Part shown: one piece after another, positions 44,686-54,463 of the stretch | Layout: each line of letters starts with the position of its first letter | Numbering within the stretch: position 1 is the stretch's first letter | Assembly: GCF_000236035.1 (NCBI RefSeq) | Contig: NZ_JH393257.1 | Span: forward strand, 1,645,735 to 1,709,734 | DNA length: 64,000 nucleotides | Source of the DNA: Vreelandella boliviensis LC1 | Lineage (GTDB): Bacteria; Pseudomonadota; Gammaproteobacteria; Pseudomonadales; Halomonadaceae | Direction: 5' to 3' | The notes under the pieces: model-generated | The model's input: only the letters and a program-made list of their open reading frames with translations | Databases searched by the model: none | What the model was told of the DNA's origin: nothing | Translations under genes and position numbers: made by a program

Positions 44686-45834
44686 ATGAACGATCATATT
44701 GAAGAGCCCTATCTATTAACCCCTGGGCCGCTGACGACGTCCCGTGCCACTAAAGCCGCCATGCTGCGCGACTGGGGCTCCTGGGATGACGACTTTAATC
44801 AGGTAACGGCCGACATTCGCACCCAGTTACTTGCCATGGCCGAGGCGCCAAGCGACGAGTACGCCTGTGTGCCTATGCAGGGCAGCGGTACCTTTGCGGT
44901 TGAGAGTGCCCTGGCCTGCGCAACAGATCCCAGCGGCAAAGTGCTGGTGCTGATGAACGGTGCCTACGGCAAGCGCGCGGCGCAACTGCTCGCTACCATG
45001 GGTCGCGCTTATACCACGCTGGATAAAGGCGACTACCGGCCGCCACAGGCTGATGAAGTCGCAGCACGGCTGCAGCAAGACCCAGCGATTACCTCGGTAT
45101 TTCTGGTGCACTGCGAAACCAGCTCGGGCATTTTGAACCCGCTAGACGCCATCGCTGACGTGGTGCGCACCCAGGGAAAAACGCTCATCGTCGATGCCAT
45201 GAGTTCTTTTGGCGGCATCCCCATCAGCCTTGCGCAAACACCCATTGACGTGCTGGTTTCTTCTGCCAATAAGTGCATCGAAGGTGTGCCGGGTTTTGGC
45301 TTTGTGATTATTCGCCAGGCGCTGCTTGAGGCAGGTAAGGGGCGCGCTCACTCGTTGAGTCTGGATCTGCACGCCCAATGGGAATATATGGAACGCACCG
45401 GCCAATGGCGCTTTACGCCGCCCACGCATACCGTGGTGGCCTTTCAGGCAGCGCTTGCCCAGCACCGGGAAGAGGGTGGCGTGCCGGGGCGCTGCGCGCG
45501 CTATACCCGCAATCGTGATGCGTTGGTAAAAGGCATGCGGGCGCTAGGCTTCAGCACCCTGTTGGAAGACGAATGGCTATCGCCGATCATCACCACCTTC
45601 TTAAGCCCCACTGACCCAGCGTTTGAGTTTCACAGCTTCTACGCGGCGCTAAAGGCGCGCGGGTTTTTGATCTACCCCGGCAAGTTGACCGAAGTGGAGA
45701 GTTTTCGCATCGGCTGCATTGGTCAGTTAGGCACGACGGTGATCGCGCAACTGTTAAACGCCATTCAAGACGTGCTAGCGGATATGGATGTTTCTCTCAT
45801 TGCTGACCTATCTTCACCATCAGGGAGCGCCTAA
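44686..45834 (+). CDS. phnW: 2-aminoethylphosphonate:pyruvate aminotransferase
   Basis: A 382-aa PLP enzyme converting 2-aminoethylphosphonate and pyruvate to phosphonoacetaldehyde and alanine. It opens with the family text [19 protein letters not shown], and Lys196 (SSANKCIEG) is the Schiff-base lysine, preceded by [10 protein letters not shown] with its PLP Asp. The stop overlaps the phnX start (TAATG). It may be translated from a leaderless mRNA. Confidence 0.95.
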   Translation: MNDHIEEPYLLTPGPLTTSRATKAAMLRDWGSWDDDFNQVTADIRTQLLAMAEAPSDEYACVPMQGSGTFAVESALACATDPSGKVLVLMNGAYGKRAAQLLATMGRAYTTLDKGDYRPPQADEVAARLQQDPAITSVFLVHCETSSGILNPLDAIADVVRTQGKTLIVDAMSSFGGIPISLAQTPIDVLVSSANKCIEGVPGFGFVIIRQALLEAGKGRAHSLSLDLHAQWEYMERTGQWRFTPPTHTVVAFQAALAQHREEGGVPGRCARYTRNRDALVKGMRALGFSTLLEDEWLSPIITTFLSPTDPAFEFHSFYAALKARGFLIYPGKLTEVESFRIGCIGQLGTTVIAQLLNAIQDVLADMDVSLIADLSSPSGSA

Positions 45835-46652
45835 TGCAGTATCACTCTCCTCAATGCTTACAAGCGGTTATCTGTGATTGGGCCGGCACGTTGGTCGACT
45901 TTGGCTCCTTTGCGCCGACCCAGATCTTTGTCGAAGCCTTTGCTGAACTGGGCGTGGCGATTAGCTTGGAAGAAGCGCGCGGCCCCATGGGAATGGGTAA
46001 ATGGGATCATATTCGTACCCTATGCCATCAGCCGGAGATCGCTGATCGCTTTGTTCAGGCGGTTGGCCACGCACCTTCTGATGCCGATGTCACGGCGCTT
46101 TACGAGCGCTTTATGCCGCTGCAAATCGCCAAGATTGCCGACCACTCGGCAGTGATTCCTGGCGCTCTCGACACCTTGGCGACGCTGCGCGCCCAGGGAC
46201 TGAAAATCGGCTCCTGTTCCGGCTACCCAGCGGTGGTGATGGAGAAAGTCATCGCCCTGGCCGCTGATAACGGCTTACAGGTGGATCACGTGGTGGCGAC
46301 TGATGACGTACCTAACGGCCGCCCGCATCCTGCCCAGGCGTTGGCTAATGTGATTGCCCTAGGTGTCAGCGATGTGGCTGCCTGCGTAAAAATCGACGAC
46401 ACCACGCCGGGCATTCTTGAAGGGCGCAGCGCGGGGATGTGGACGGTCGCGCTTACCTGCTCAGGCAATGCGCTAGGACTGACGCACAAACAGTACCAAG
46501 CACTCAGTGATACCGAGCGGCGTGCCGCCCATGCGCGAGTCGCCGCTCAATTTGCCCCTGCAAAGCCACACTACTGCATTGAGACCATTGCCGAGCTGCC
46601 TGGGGTGATAGATGACATTAATATCCGCCTCCGCCTCGGGGAGCGACCTTGA
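45834..46652 (+). CDS. phnX: Phosphonoacetaldehyde hydrolase (phosphonatase)
   Basis: A 272-aa HAD enzyme cleaving phosphonoacetaldehyde to acetaldehyde and phosphate. The nucleophile is Asp15 ([11 protein letters not shown]); the cap-domain Lys56 ([11 protein letters not shown]) is the Schiff-base residue that marks PhnX within the HAD group. Later motifs include [14 protein letters not shown] and [13 protein letters not shown]. Coupled to phnW upstream and to the EamA gene downstream (TTGA overlap). Confidence 0.95.
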   Translation: MQYHSPQCLQAVICDWAGTLVDFGSFAPTQIFVEAFAELGVAISLEEARGPMGMGKWDHIRTLCHQPEIADRFVQAVGHAPSDADVTALYERFMPLQIAKIADHSAVIPGALDTLATLRAQGLKIGSCSGYPAVVMEKVIALAADNGLQVDHVVATDDVPNGRPHPAQALANVIALGVSDVAACVKIDDTTPGILEGRSAGMWTVALTCSGNALGLTHKQYQALSDTERRAAHARVAAQFAPAKPHYCIETIAELPGVIDDINIRLRLGERP

Positions 46653-47542
46653 GTCCAGTCGCGCTTGCGCTGGTGCTGGTCTCGGTATGTATGCACGCTG
46701 GTTGGAATGTGCTGGGCAAGCGCAACGCGCCGTCGTTGGCGTCTTTTGCCCTGGCCTACGGTGCGGGTGGAGCGGTAATGTTGCCGCTGGTGTTGCTTGG
46801 GCCGTCATTAGCGGCACTACCGGGTGCATTCTGGGGCTGGTTGGCGCTTTCGGGGTTATGCCAAATGCTCTATATGGGCGGCCTGGCCTGGGCCTATTCC
46901 CGCGGTGACGTTAGCGTGCTTTACCCCATTGCCCGGGCGCTGCCGGTGGTGCTGGTGCCACTGGTATCCATTGCGCTCTTGGGCAGCCGGGTGCTGGATC
47001 GCTGGGATGGCCTCGGCATGGTGCTGGTGGTGGCAGGTGCGCTTTGCCTACCGCTTAGCCACCCTCAGGCGCGTAGGTTTTCTACCTATCTAACGCCTGC
47101 CATGGGATTTGCGCTGCTGGCCGCGGTAGGCACGGTGGGTTACTCGCTGATCGATAAGCAAGCGCTGGGCCTGATGCAGAGGGCAGGGCATAGCGGGTTA
47201 ACCGCGGGGGCGGTGTTTATGGTGCTGCAAGCGCTGATGACGCTCACCTGGGCGATACCCCTGCTGGCGCTGCTACCGGCAGAGCGCCGGCGCCTGCCTG
47301 CGCTTCACCAACAGGGGCTTACCATGCTGGTCGTTACCGGGTTGATGATGACCTGTACTTACGGTCTGGTATTAATCGCCATGGCGCTCACCGAGGAGGT
47401 GAGTTACGTAGTGGCGCTGCGCCAGCTGTCAATTCCGGTGGGGGTATTGATGGGCGTGCTATGGCTCAAGGAGTCAGCCTCCAGGGCAAAGGCCATTGGT
47501 ACGCTAGTCATGCTAGTAGGGCTGGTGCTGGTGGTGTTATAG
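46649..47542 (+). CDS. EamA-family membrane transporter of the phosphonate cluster
   Basis: A 297-aa protein with ten helices in two EamA repeats ([18 protein letters not shown] in the first; [20 protein letters not shown] in the second). It starts at TTG 46649, overlapping the phnX stop, with GGGGAG upstream. Similar proteins recur at the end of phosphonate-use operons. Export or uptake of a pathway product is likely, but the substrate is unknown. It converges with the TauE gene 11 bp away. Confidence 0.82.
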   Translation: MSPVALALVLVSVCMHAGWNVLGKRNAPSLASFALAYGAGGAVMLPLVLLGPSLAALPGAFWGWLALSGLCQMLYMGGLAWAYSRGDVSVLYPIARALPVVLVPLVSIALLGSRVLDRWDGLGMVLVVAGALCLPLSHPQARRFSTYLTPAMGFALLAAVGTVGYSLIDKQALGLMQRAGHSGLTAGAVFMVLQALMTLTWAIPLLALLPAERRRLPALHQQGLTMLVVTGLMMTCTYGLVLIAMALTEEVSYVVALRQLSIPVGVLMGVLWLKESASRAKAIGTLVMLVGLVLVVL

Positions 47543-47553
47543 CTTAGCGCCAT

Positions 47554-48297
47554 CTAACCCAACGCCTGCCAAATCAGATTAAAACCGACCAAGAACATGG
47601 CGAAAATCACCAAACGGTAAAACAGCGCTTCGTTTACACGGCTTTGCAGCCATAGGCCGTTGCGCACGCCAATCCAGGCGATGGGCACCAGCAGCAGCGA
47701 GGCCCAGGCGCTGGTGACGTTGATCTCGCCAAGCCACATATAGGGCGCTAACTTGATCACGTTGACTACTGCGAACGACACCGCGCAGGTGGCGATAAAG
47801 GTCTCTTTCGACAGTTTGCGCGGCAGCAGGTAAACGTTCAGCGGCGGCGCGCCCGCATGGGCTATAAAGCTGGTAAACCCGCACACGCTTGCTGCGGGTA
47901 GCGCCCAGCGGGTGGAAATGGGCTTCTTGGCAACGGGTTTCAGCAGCATGTAAGCGGCGAACAGCAAGGTGATGATGCCCAGTGTCAGGCGCAAGCCCTG
48001 CTCGCTTAGGGTGTCAAACAGCAGCGTACCCACCGCCACGCCAATGAATAAGCCCGGCACAAAGCGCCACACCTCCGCGGCTGACTGCTTCCCCCACCAG
48101 GCTTTTACGGCAAATACGTCCATCACCAGCAGTAGCGGTAGCAGCAGGCCTGCCGCCTGGGCCGGGCTGATCGCCAGCGCCATCAGCGGCACCGAAAGCG
48201 TGCCAAAGCCCCCCGCAAAACCGCCTTTTGAAACGCCGGTGAGGTAAACGGAAAAAATGATTAATAGCCAAGCGATGACAGAGTAGTCGGGGAGCAT
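47554..48297 (-). CDS. TauE/SafE-family anion permease
   Basis: A 247-aa protein with about eight helices, from ATG 48297 (GAGAGAG upstream); the frame reaches 48357. Family text: LTGVSKGGFAGGFGTLSVPL near the N-terminus and SFIAHAGAPPLNVYLLPRKL in the middle. The family exports sulfite, sulfoacetate or similar organic anions. It stands between the phosphonate and inositol modules and belongs clearly to neither. Confidence 0.88.
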   Translation of the reverse strand: MLPDYSVIAWLLIIFSVYLTGVSKGGFAGGFGTLSVPLMALAISPAQAAGLLLPLLLVMDVFAVKAWWGKQSAAEVWRFVPGLFIGVAVGTLLFDTLSEQGLRLTLGIITLLFAAYMLLKPVAKKPISTRWALPAASVCGFTSFIAHAGAPPLNVYLLPRKLSKETFIATCAVSFAVVNVIKLAPYMWLGEINVTSAWASLLLVPIAWIGVRNGLWLQSRVNEALFYRLVIFAMFLVGFNLIWQALG

Positions 48298-48323
48298 GGG
48301 GCTCTCTCGGAAATTAGCGCCAA

Positions 48324-48348
48324 TAAAAAGCCCCGCGGGTGCGGGGCT
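48324..48348 (-). terminator. Intrinsic terminator of the iolRGB operon
   Basis: On the minus strand AGCCCCGC-ACCC-GCGGGGCT forms an 8-bp stem followed by a T-run. It lies about 50 bp beyond the iolB stop and just upstream of the TauE gene. Confidence 0.85.
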
Positions 48349-48395
48349 GCAAATCATAACATTAGATAAATGTTAGCGGGCGAAGCGTTGCGCCA

Positions 48396-49199
48396 TCAAG
48401 CGTTCATTAACCATTCATGATCAGGGTCGTTGTGGAATTTCCATACCCGTTTGGGGCCTGCCATCACATTTAAGTAATAAAGCGAGTAGCCGTGGGCGGC
48501 GCCAACGGGGTGATAGCCCTTGGGAACCAGTACGCAGCAGCCATTTTCCACTGCCATGGTCTCATCCAGGCTGCGGTCATCGGTGTAGACGCGCTGAAAG
48601 GCAAAGCCTTGGGCGGGGTTAATGCGGTGGTAGTAGGTCTCTTCCAACTGCGACTCGTGGGGTAAGTTATCCGCATCGTGTTTATGCGGCGGGTAGCTCG
48701 ACCAGTTGCCTGCAGGGGTGAATACTTCGACCACCAGCAGGCTATCGGCAGCCTCGGTTTCGGGCAAAATATCGTGAATATGGCGGGTATTGGTGCCCTG
48801 GCCGCGGGTGCTCTGCTTGATGTTGTCAGGTGCAATCAAGCGTGGCGCATGATTGCCATGCCCTGGGGCCGCGCACACGGCCAGCTCAAGATCGGTGGTG
48901 GCTTCCACCGCGTAGCTAACCCCATTGGGTAAGTAAACCGCGTAGGGCGGAATCTGCTCAAAGATATCCATACGCTTGCCGATATCATCAAAGCGATGCT
49001 CACCGCAGGCCACATTGGCGCGGCCAGTGAGCAGCACCAGGCAGACTTCCTGATCATCGCTGCTGGCCTCCAAGCGCTGGCCCTTGGCGAGTTTATGTAC
49101 CCGAAAGCCGACATGCGTCCAGCCAGCAGAGGCGGGGGTAACATCAATCACGGTGCCTTGTGCATCCGGGGTGGCGGGGCGTACCAGTAGTGAAGTCAT
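48396..49199 (-). CDS. iolB: 5-deoxy-glucuronate isomerase
   Basis: The 267-aa cupin enzyme converts 5-deoxy-D-glucuronate to 2-deoxy-5-keto-D-gluconate in inositol catabolism. Characteristic text: NWSSYPPHKHDADNLPHESQ, then LEETYYHRINPAQGFAFQRVY with the metal-binding His/Glu set, and PKGYHPVGAAHGYSLYYLNV. It is the last gene of the minus-strand iolR-iolG-iolB run, 74 bp after iolG. AGGAG precedes the ATG. Confidence 0.95.
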   Translation of the reverse strand: MTSLLVRPATPDAQGTVIDVTPASAGWTHVGFRVHKLAKGQRLEASSDDQEVCLVLLTGRANVACGEHRFDDIGKRMDIFEQIPPYAVYLPNGVSYAVEATTDLELAVCAAPGHGNHAPRLIAPDNIKQSTRGQGTNTRHIHDILPETEAADSLLVVEVFTPAGNWSSYPPHKHDADNLPHESQLEETYYHRINPAQGFAFQRVYTDDRSLDETMAVENGCCVLVPKGYHPVGAAHGYSLYYLNVMAGPKRVWKFHNDPDHEWLMNA

Positions 49200-49273
49200 T
49201 CTTCGCTCCTCCTAACGGTTCGGCGACGATCTTGTCAGCCAAACGTCTTGAAAATAAAACCTTACGTGGCTGC

Positions 49274-50269
49274 TTAAACCGAAGCATCGAGCAGGATTTT
49301 GCGCCCTTCGCGTAGCGAGCGCTCCGCTGCGTCGGCTAGGCGCAATGCTTCCAAGCCATCCTGGGCGCCTGCCAGAGGGGCACGCTTTTCGCGCCAAGCA
49401 TCGACAAAATCGCCAATCTCAAATCGATATGCCTCTGCATAACGCTCTAAAAAGAACCACTTGGGTTTCTCTTCCACTTGCCCTGCCTCGCCGGTAAAGC
49501 GTAGCCGGGTATCAGACTCGTTTTGCGCCTGTAGCATGCCTTGGCTGCCAAAGGCTTCGATACGCTGGTCGTAGCCGTAGCTGGCGCGCCGTGAGTTGCT
49601 GATTTGGCAAAGTTTGCCACTGGCCGTGGTGAGAGTAACCATGGCGGTATCCACGTCCCCTGCTTCGCCAATCGCAGGGTCGATGATGCTACTGCCGACG
49701 GCAAACACGCTTTCGATGGGTTCATCCAGCAGCCAGCGTGCCATGTCTAGGTCATGAATCATCATGTCGCGGAACAAGCCACCAGAATCACCCACATACT
49801 CGGCAGGCGGGGGTGAGGGGTCGCGGCTAATAATGGTCAGGGTTTCCAGTGCCCCAATACGCCCTTGGGTAATGGCCCGTTTAAGCGCTGCAAACTGAGG
49901 ATCGTGGCGACGGTTAAAGCCTAGCGCGCAGGTCACCGGATGTTCGCTGAGCACCTGCAGGGCATCGCGAGTGCGGGCTAAATCCAGGGCGATAGGCTTC
50001 TCGCATAGAATCGCCTTGCCCGCACGTGCCGCGCGTTCCAGATATTCCGCGTGGGTGGGCGTGCTGGAGGCAATCAGCACTGCATCAATGGTGTCGTCGG
50101 CGAAAATATCATCGACACTGACCGCGCGGCTTGCGTACTGCTCGGCGAGGGCTTCTGCGGCAGGCTGATGAAAATCGGCTACGGCGGCCAAGGTAACGTT
50201 CGGGTGTGAGTGAATGGCCTGGGCGTGCACCTTGCCGATGCGTCCAGCGCCGATAAGTGCGAGTTTCAT
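49274..50269 (-). CDS. iolG: myo-Inositol 2-dehydrogenase
   Basis: A 331-aa Gfo/Idh/MocA oxidoreductase with Rossmann GAGRIGKVHAQ, the family Lys in CEKPIALDL and the catalytic Asp/His in MMIHDLDMARWLL. It oxidises myo-inositol to 2-keto-myo-inositol (scyllo-inosose). The gene follows iolR by 41 bp on the minus strand. A second dehydrogenase at 60837 may handle another isomer. Confidence 0.92.
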   Translation of the reverse strand: MKLALIGAGRIGKVHAQAIHSHPNVTLAAVADFHQPAAEALAEQYASRAVSVDDIFADDTIDAVLIASSTPTHAEYLERAARAGKAILCEKPIALDLARTRDALQVLSEHPVTCALGFNRRHDPQFAALKRAITQGRIGALETLTIISRDPSPPPAEYVGDSGGLFRDMMIHDLDMARWLLDEPIESVFAVGSSIIDPAIGEAGDVDTAMVTLTTASGKLCQISNSRRASYGYDQRIEAFGSQGMLQAQNESDTRLRFTGEAGQVEEKPKWFFLERYAEAYRFEIGDFVDAWREKRAPLAGAQDGLEALRLADAAERSLREGRKILLDASV

Positions 50270-50310
50270 AGGCTCTCCTGTTTTGTTGTTGGTGTTGGCT
50301 TGTTTGGGCG

Positions 50311-51174
50311 TTAGGCATTACGTTTTTTGTCGTGGTCCTTTTCTTTGTCACGTGTTTTGTCTTGCCGCACCCCTAGGGCAATTGCCAAGGTCTGGGTCAG
50401 GCAGAGCGATGCGGTCAAACTGCGGAAGCTTTTTACCTCGGCTTCGTTGACCACAAACACCACGTCGGCGAAACGGGCCAGTGGGCTGAGGGTCGAGTCG
50501 GTAATCACCACAATCGGCAAGCCGCGCTGATGGGCATCTTCGCAGGCTTTTTGGCTTTCTTCGGCATAGGGGGAGAAGCTGATGGTCAGTAGGGCGTCGT
50601 GTTGGCTCATAGCGCGCAGCTGCTCGCCGTACATCCCACCCAACCCATTGACCAGTAGAGCGGGTTTATCCACATGGGCCAAGGCATAGGTCATATAGCT
50701 GGCGACCATGAAGCTTCGCCTTGCGCCCATCACATGGATAGCGTGGGCCTGCTCAAAAATATCCAGCGCCTTTTCTAGGCTCTCTGGATTAATGCGGCTA
50801 GGCAGCTGTTCTAAAACAGCGCGATTAGCATCGGCGAACTCCCACAACAGCTGGGTGCTATCTGGGGTTTCCCCGGTGGCGCTGCGCACTGCGCGAATTC
50901 GCTCTGTGTAATTGGGCAACTCATCAACCAAGCGACTACGAAACAGCTGCTGCATTTCGGAAAAACCCTTAAAACCCAAGCTATTGGCCAGGCGAATCAA
51001 GGTGGAGGGAGTTACATCCGCCTGCTCGGCAATTTTTGCCACGGTGGCCAAAGCGACTTCCTGAGGGTGATCAAGCACAAAACGCGCGGTTTGCTGCAAG
51101 CGTTTGCTTAGCGTGGCGTACTCGGCGGTGATCAGCGTTTCCAGCTCGCGGTAGCTTTGTGGTGGCTGTGGCAT
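50311..51174 (-). CDS. iolR: RpiR-family regulator of inositol catabolism
   Basis: The 287-aa protein has an N-terminal RpiR helix-turn-helix (LATVAKIAEQADVTPSTLIRLANSLGFKGF, about 39-68) and a SIS sugar-phosphate-binding domain (about 125-265, MGARRSFMVASYM, ISFSPYAEES). RpiR-type IolR proteins repress iol genes until a late pathway phosphate intermediate binds. It is divergent from the ABC importer; the shared promoter contains GGAA-N6-TTCC operator-like sites at 51262-51337. AAGGAA precedes ATG 51174. Confidence 0.88.
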   Translation of the reverse strand: MPQPPQSYRELETLITAEYATLSKRLQQTARFVLDHPQEVALATVAKIAEQADVTPSTLIRLANSLGFKGFSEMQQLFRSRLVDELPNYTERIRAVRSATGETPDSTQLLWEFADANRAVLEQLPSRINPESLEKALDIFEQAHAIHVMGARRSFMVASYMTYALAHVDKPALLVNGLGGMYGEQLRAMSQHDALLTISFSPYAEESQKACEDAHQRGLPIVVITDSTLSPLARFADVVFVVNEAEVKSFRSLTASLCLTQTLAIALGVRQDKTRDKEKDHDKKRNA

Positions 51175-51261
51175 ACAAATTCCTTAGCGTTAACTCATGT
51201 ACCACTCATTGACTCATTAACTAATAAGCAACGTGGCTGGTTGATATGTAGTCTAGCCGTT

Positions 51262-51337
51262 TGGAATAAATATTCCATTTATACCAAAGTATAGAATAAA
51301 TAATTTGCTAGTTTTTCTGTTTGGAATCTATATTTCA
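51262..51337. promoter_or_regulatory. Three phased IolR operator candidates
   Basis: TGGAATAAATATTCCA (51262-51277) is a perfect 7-bp dyad holding GGAA-N6-TTCC, the pattern reported for Sinorhizobium IolR. TGGAATCTATATTTCA (51322-51337) matches 13 of 16 bases. TAGAATAAATAATTTG (51292-51307) matches 11 of 16. Starts are exactly 30 bp apart. They lie between iolR and the inositol importer genes. Confidence 0.7.
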
Positions 51338-51399
51338 TATCGCCAAGGCATTTAATGCCACTTCCCTACCAACAACGATAAAGTTATGAGGAATTATTT

Positions 51400-52350
51400 A
51401 TGGCACGTCTATCTCAATGGCTTCTAGCCTCCGCCGCCACCACGGCATTAATGGCAGGTGCCGCACAAGCACAGGAACCGGAACAAGAAGCGAGCCGCTT
51501 CGTCATGGTGACCCATGGCGTTCCCTCTGATCCTTTCTGGTCAGTAGTGAAGAACGGAGCCGAGGCCGCCGCTGATCTCGTCGGCGCGGAGCTCGAGTAC
51601 CGCGCACCTTCCACCTTTGATATGGCCAAAATGCAGCAACTCGTCCAGGCGGCGATAGCGTCTCAACCAGACGGTTTGATCCTCTCTTTCACCGACGAAA
51701 ATGCCCTGGGCAGCGTTGTGCAAGATGCGGTCGATAACGGCATCCCAGTCATCACCATCAATTCCGGTGGCGATGTATCAAAAGATTATGGCGCTCGTTT
51801 GCACATTGGGCAGAGTGAGTACGAGGCGGGTAAGCAGGCCGCCGAGCGTATGCAAGAGATGGGTGTTGAGAAAGGCGTTTGCGTCAACCATGAACAGGGC
51901 AACCAGGGCCTTGACCAGCGCTGTGATGGCTTTGTCGACGGCTTTGATGGCAACGCTGATCAGTTGGCGACCACCTACGACCCCACCAATATTCGCAACG
52001 CTATCGTGGCTTATCTCAACCAGAACAGCGACGTTCGCGGTGTGTTAACGCTGGGCGCGCTGGCGGCAGATCCAATGATTAAGGCTATGCGTGAGCAAGG
52101 TGCTACCGACGCATTCACTCTGGGTACCTTTGATCTCTCACCGGGCATTCTAGAAGCGCTTGATGCGGGCGACTTGGACTTTGCGATCGACCAACAGCAG
52201 TACATGCAGGGTTACTTGCCCGTCATGTTCCTGGATCAGTTCGCTAAGAATGGACTGTTGCCCGCAGGGGATGTTGCTACCGGTCCGGGATTTGTTACGC
52301 AAGAAAATGCTGCGCAGGTTATTGAGCTGAGTAGCCAGGGCATCCGTTGA
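51400..52350 (+). CDS. Inositol-type sugar ABC transporter substrate-binding protein
   Basis: A 316-aa periplasmic binding protein of the RbsB/type-I class with signal peptide (MARLSQWLLASAATTALM to GAAQA). Domain text: HGVPSDPFWSVVKNGAEAAA and IDQQQYMQGYLPVMFLDQFA. The inositol regulon context makes myo-inositol the likely ligand. It is the first gene of the long plus-strand operon and is followed by a 10-bp-stem hairpin at 52369-52391. Confidence 0.9.
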   Translation: MARLSQWLLASAATTALMAGAAQAQEPEQEASRFVMVTHGVPSDPFWSVVKNGAEAAADLVGAELEYRAPSTFDMAKMQQLVQAAIASQPDGLILSFTDENALGSVVQDAVDNGIPVITINSGGDVSKDYGARLHIGQSEYEAGKQAAERMQEMGVEKGVCVNHEQGNQGLDQRCDGFVDGFDGNADQLATTYDPTNIRNAIVAYLNQNSDVRGVLTLGALAADPMIKAMREQGATDAFTLGTFDLSPGILEALDAGDLDFAIDQQQYMQGYLPVMFLDQFAKNGLLPAGDVATGPGFVTQENAAQVIELSSQGIR

Positions 52351-52368
52351 TAACAACCTAAATCGGAA

Positions 52369-52391
52369 AAGGCTCGGCGCTGCCGAGCCTT
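52369..52391 (+). promoter_or_regulatory. Intercistronic hairpin after the inositol binding-protein gene
   Basis: AAGGCTCGGC-GCT-GCCGAGCCTT is a perfect 10-bp stem with a 3-nt loop, only two T following. It sits between the binding-protein and permease genes, like the hairpins after dctP and phnS. Confidence 0.7.
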
Positions 52392-52405
52392 GGGAGTCGA
52401 GCGCC

Positions 52406-53536
52406 ATGAGTTCCAATGAGACTAACCCATCGGCTGCGCCAGCAGCGGCTGATAAAGACGAACGGATCCAGAGAGTATCGTTCTGGAAGAAAGCATTAAA
52501 TCGCCCTGAGTTGGGGGCGCTGGCCGGTACCGTGCTGGTGCTTGCCTTCTTTATCGCCGCCTCCAGCGGCACCGGGATGTTTACCCCCGCGGGTATTATT
52601 AATTTCCTCGAAGTCGCCGCACAACTGGGCATTATCGCCACGGCGGCTGCGCTGCTGATGATCGGCGGTGAGTTTGATCTGTCGATTGGGTCGATGATTG
52701 GCCTCGCTGGCATCCTGATCGCCATTCCTGCCGTGGAGTATGGCTGGCCACTATGGGCCGCTATTTTATTGGCATTCGCTTGTGCCGGGTTAGTGGGCTG
52801 GATTAACGGTAACCTGGTTAATAAAACGGGGTTGCCGTCGTTTATCGTTACCCTGGGTTTTCTGTTTATTCTGCGTGGACTGGCGATTGGTGTCAGCCGG
52901 TTGTTGACAGGGCGTACTCAGGTCGGGGGCGTACAAGAGCATATTCCTGGCGATTGGTTCGCGGCACTATTCTCAGGCGAGGTAGCCACGGGCCTGTTCT
53001 CCTGGATGGCCACGCAAGGCTGGATCGGCACTAACTTCGCGGGCAACCCCGTGGTTTCAGGCATTCCGGTCTCAATCGTCTGGTGGTTGGGGTTAACCGC
53101 CGTGGCAACCTGGGTACTGCTGTGCACGCCCTATGGCAACTGGATTTTCGCTAGCGGCGGCGACGCCAACGCTGCACGTAACTCGGGCGTGCCTGTCCAC
53201 CGCGTCAAGATTTCGCTTTTCATGTTTACCGCTTTCTCCGCCACCATCTTTGCCTGCATTCAGGTCATGGATACCGGTTCAGCGGACACCATTCGCGGCT
53301 TGTTAAAAGAGCTGGAGGCCATTATCGCAGTGGTGATTGGCGGCGCTTTGCTGACCGGTGGCTATGGGTCTGCCATTGGTGCAGCGCTGGGTGCGCTGAT
53401 CTTTGGCATGGTGCAAATGGGTATCTTCTACACCGGTGTTAACACTGACTGGTTCCAGGTCTTCCTGGGCATGATGCTGCTGGTGGCCGTGCTGTTCAAC
53501 AATTACATGCGCAAGAAGGCGATGGAGGCCAAGTAA
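52406..53536 (+). CDS. Inositol-type ABC transporter permease
   Basis: A 376-aa BPD_transp_2 (RbsC-like) permease with about ten helices; the family segment [17 protein letters not shown] and [22 protein letters not shown] are present, as is [23 protein letters not shown] 52406 follows GGGAG. It lies one base before the ATPase gene and forms the inositol importer with it. Confidence 0.92.
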   Translation: MSSNETNPSAAPAAADKDERIQRVSFWKKALNRPELGALAGTVLVLAFFIAASSGTGMFTPAGIINFLEVAAQLGIIATAAALLMIGGEFDLSIGSMIGLAGILIAIPAVEYGWPLWAAILLAFACAGLVGWINGNLVNKTGLPSFIVTLGFLFILRGLAIGVSRLLTGRTQVGGVQEHIPGDWFAALFSGEVATGLFSWMATQGWIGTNFAGNPVVSGIPVSIVWWLGLTAVATWVLLCTPYGNWIFASGGDANAARNSGVPVHRVKISLFMFTAFSATIFACIQVMDTGSADTIRGLLKELEAIIAVVIGGALLTGGYGSAIGAALGALIFGMVQMGIFYTGVNTDWFQVFLGMMLLVAVLFNNYMRKKAMEAK

Positions 53537-53537
53537 C

Positions 53538-54434
53538 ATGACAACTCAAACGCCAATGATCGAAATGCGCAGCGTCAGCAAGCACTTCGGCAGTGTGATC
53601 GCCTTAAGCGATATCTCGATGCAGGTCTATGCCGGCGAAGTGATGTGCCTGTTGGGGGATAACGGCGCGGGCAAGTCAACGCTGATCAAAACCCTCTCCG
53701 GGGTTCATCAGCCCACCCATGGCGAGATGCTGCTGGATGGAGAACCCGCCCGCTTCAAGTCACCGGCTTACGCGCTAGACGCGGGTATCGCGACGGTTTT
53801 TCAGGACTTGGCGATGGTGCCGTTGATGTCGATTACCCGGAACTTCTTTATGGGTCGCGAACCGACGGTGGGTTGGGGGCCGTTTAAGCGTATCGATTGG
53901 AAATACGCCGACCGCATTGCCAAGCAGGAAATGTCCAAAATCGGCATTGATGTGCGCGATCCAAGTCAGCCGGTGGGCACGCTTTCCGGTGGTGAGCGTC
54001 AGTGCGTAGCGATTGCCCGGGCGGTCTATTTTGGCGCCAAAGTGCTGATTCTGGATGAGCCAACGTCCGCCCTCGGGGTCAAGCAGGCCTCTGTAGTGCT
54101 GCGCTATATCGCCAAGGCGCGGGCCGATGGGTTGGCGGTCATCTTTATTACCCACAACGTTCACCATGCCTTCCCGGTGGCCGATGCGTTCACCCTTCTA
54201 TCACGTGGCGGTAGCCTGGGCTCCTTCCGTAAAGAAGAAGTTACCCGCGAAGAAGTGCTCAACATGATGGCTGGTGGTGCTGAACTGGAGAGTTTGGATG
54301 CAGAACTCGCTGAGTTTCAGCGCAGCGACCGCGAAAAAAAAGCCAATAGCGCTGCTGCCGACCAGCCCACTCCAAAGGCCGATGGCGGGAATGTCGATGA
54401 GTCTGCCGAAAAACGTTTAGCAGGCGGCTATTAA
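53538..54434 (+). CDS. Inositol-type ABC transporter ATP-binding protein (single domain)
   Basis: The 298-aa protein has Walker [10 protein letters not shown], signature [15 protein letters not shown], Walker [13 protein letters not shown] and switch His ([10 protein letters not shown]). RbsA-type sugar ATPases usually carry two such domains (about 500 aa); this is the shorter one-domain form, as in fructose importers (FrcA-like). The last 60 residues are a charged tail ([20 protein letters not shown]). It is 29 bp upstream of iolC. Confidence 0.9.
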   Translation: MTTQTPMIEMRSVSKHFGSVIALSDISMQVYAGEVMCLLGDNGAGKSTLIKTLSGVHQPTHGEMLLDGEPARFKSPAYALDAGIATVFQDLAMVPLMSITRNFFMGREPTVGWGPFKRIDWKYADRIAKQEMSKIGIDVRDPSQPVGTLSGGERQCVAIARAVYFGAKVLILDEPTSALGVKQASVVLRYIAKARADGLAVIFITHNVHHAFPVADAFTLLSRGGSLGSFRKEEVTREEVLNMMAGGAELESLDAELAEFQRSDREKKANSAAADQPTPKADGGNVDESAEKRLAGGY

Positions 54435-54463
54435 GTATAAGTACAGTGCCGTGGGGAGGATTT

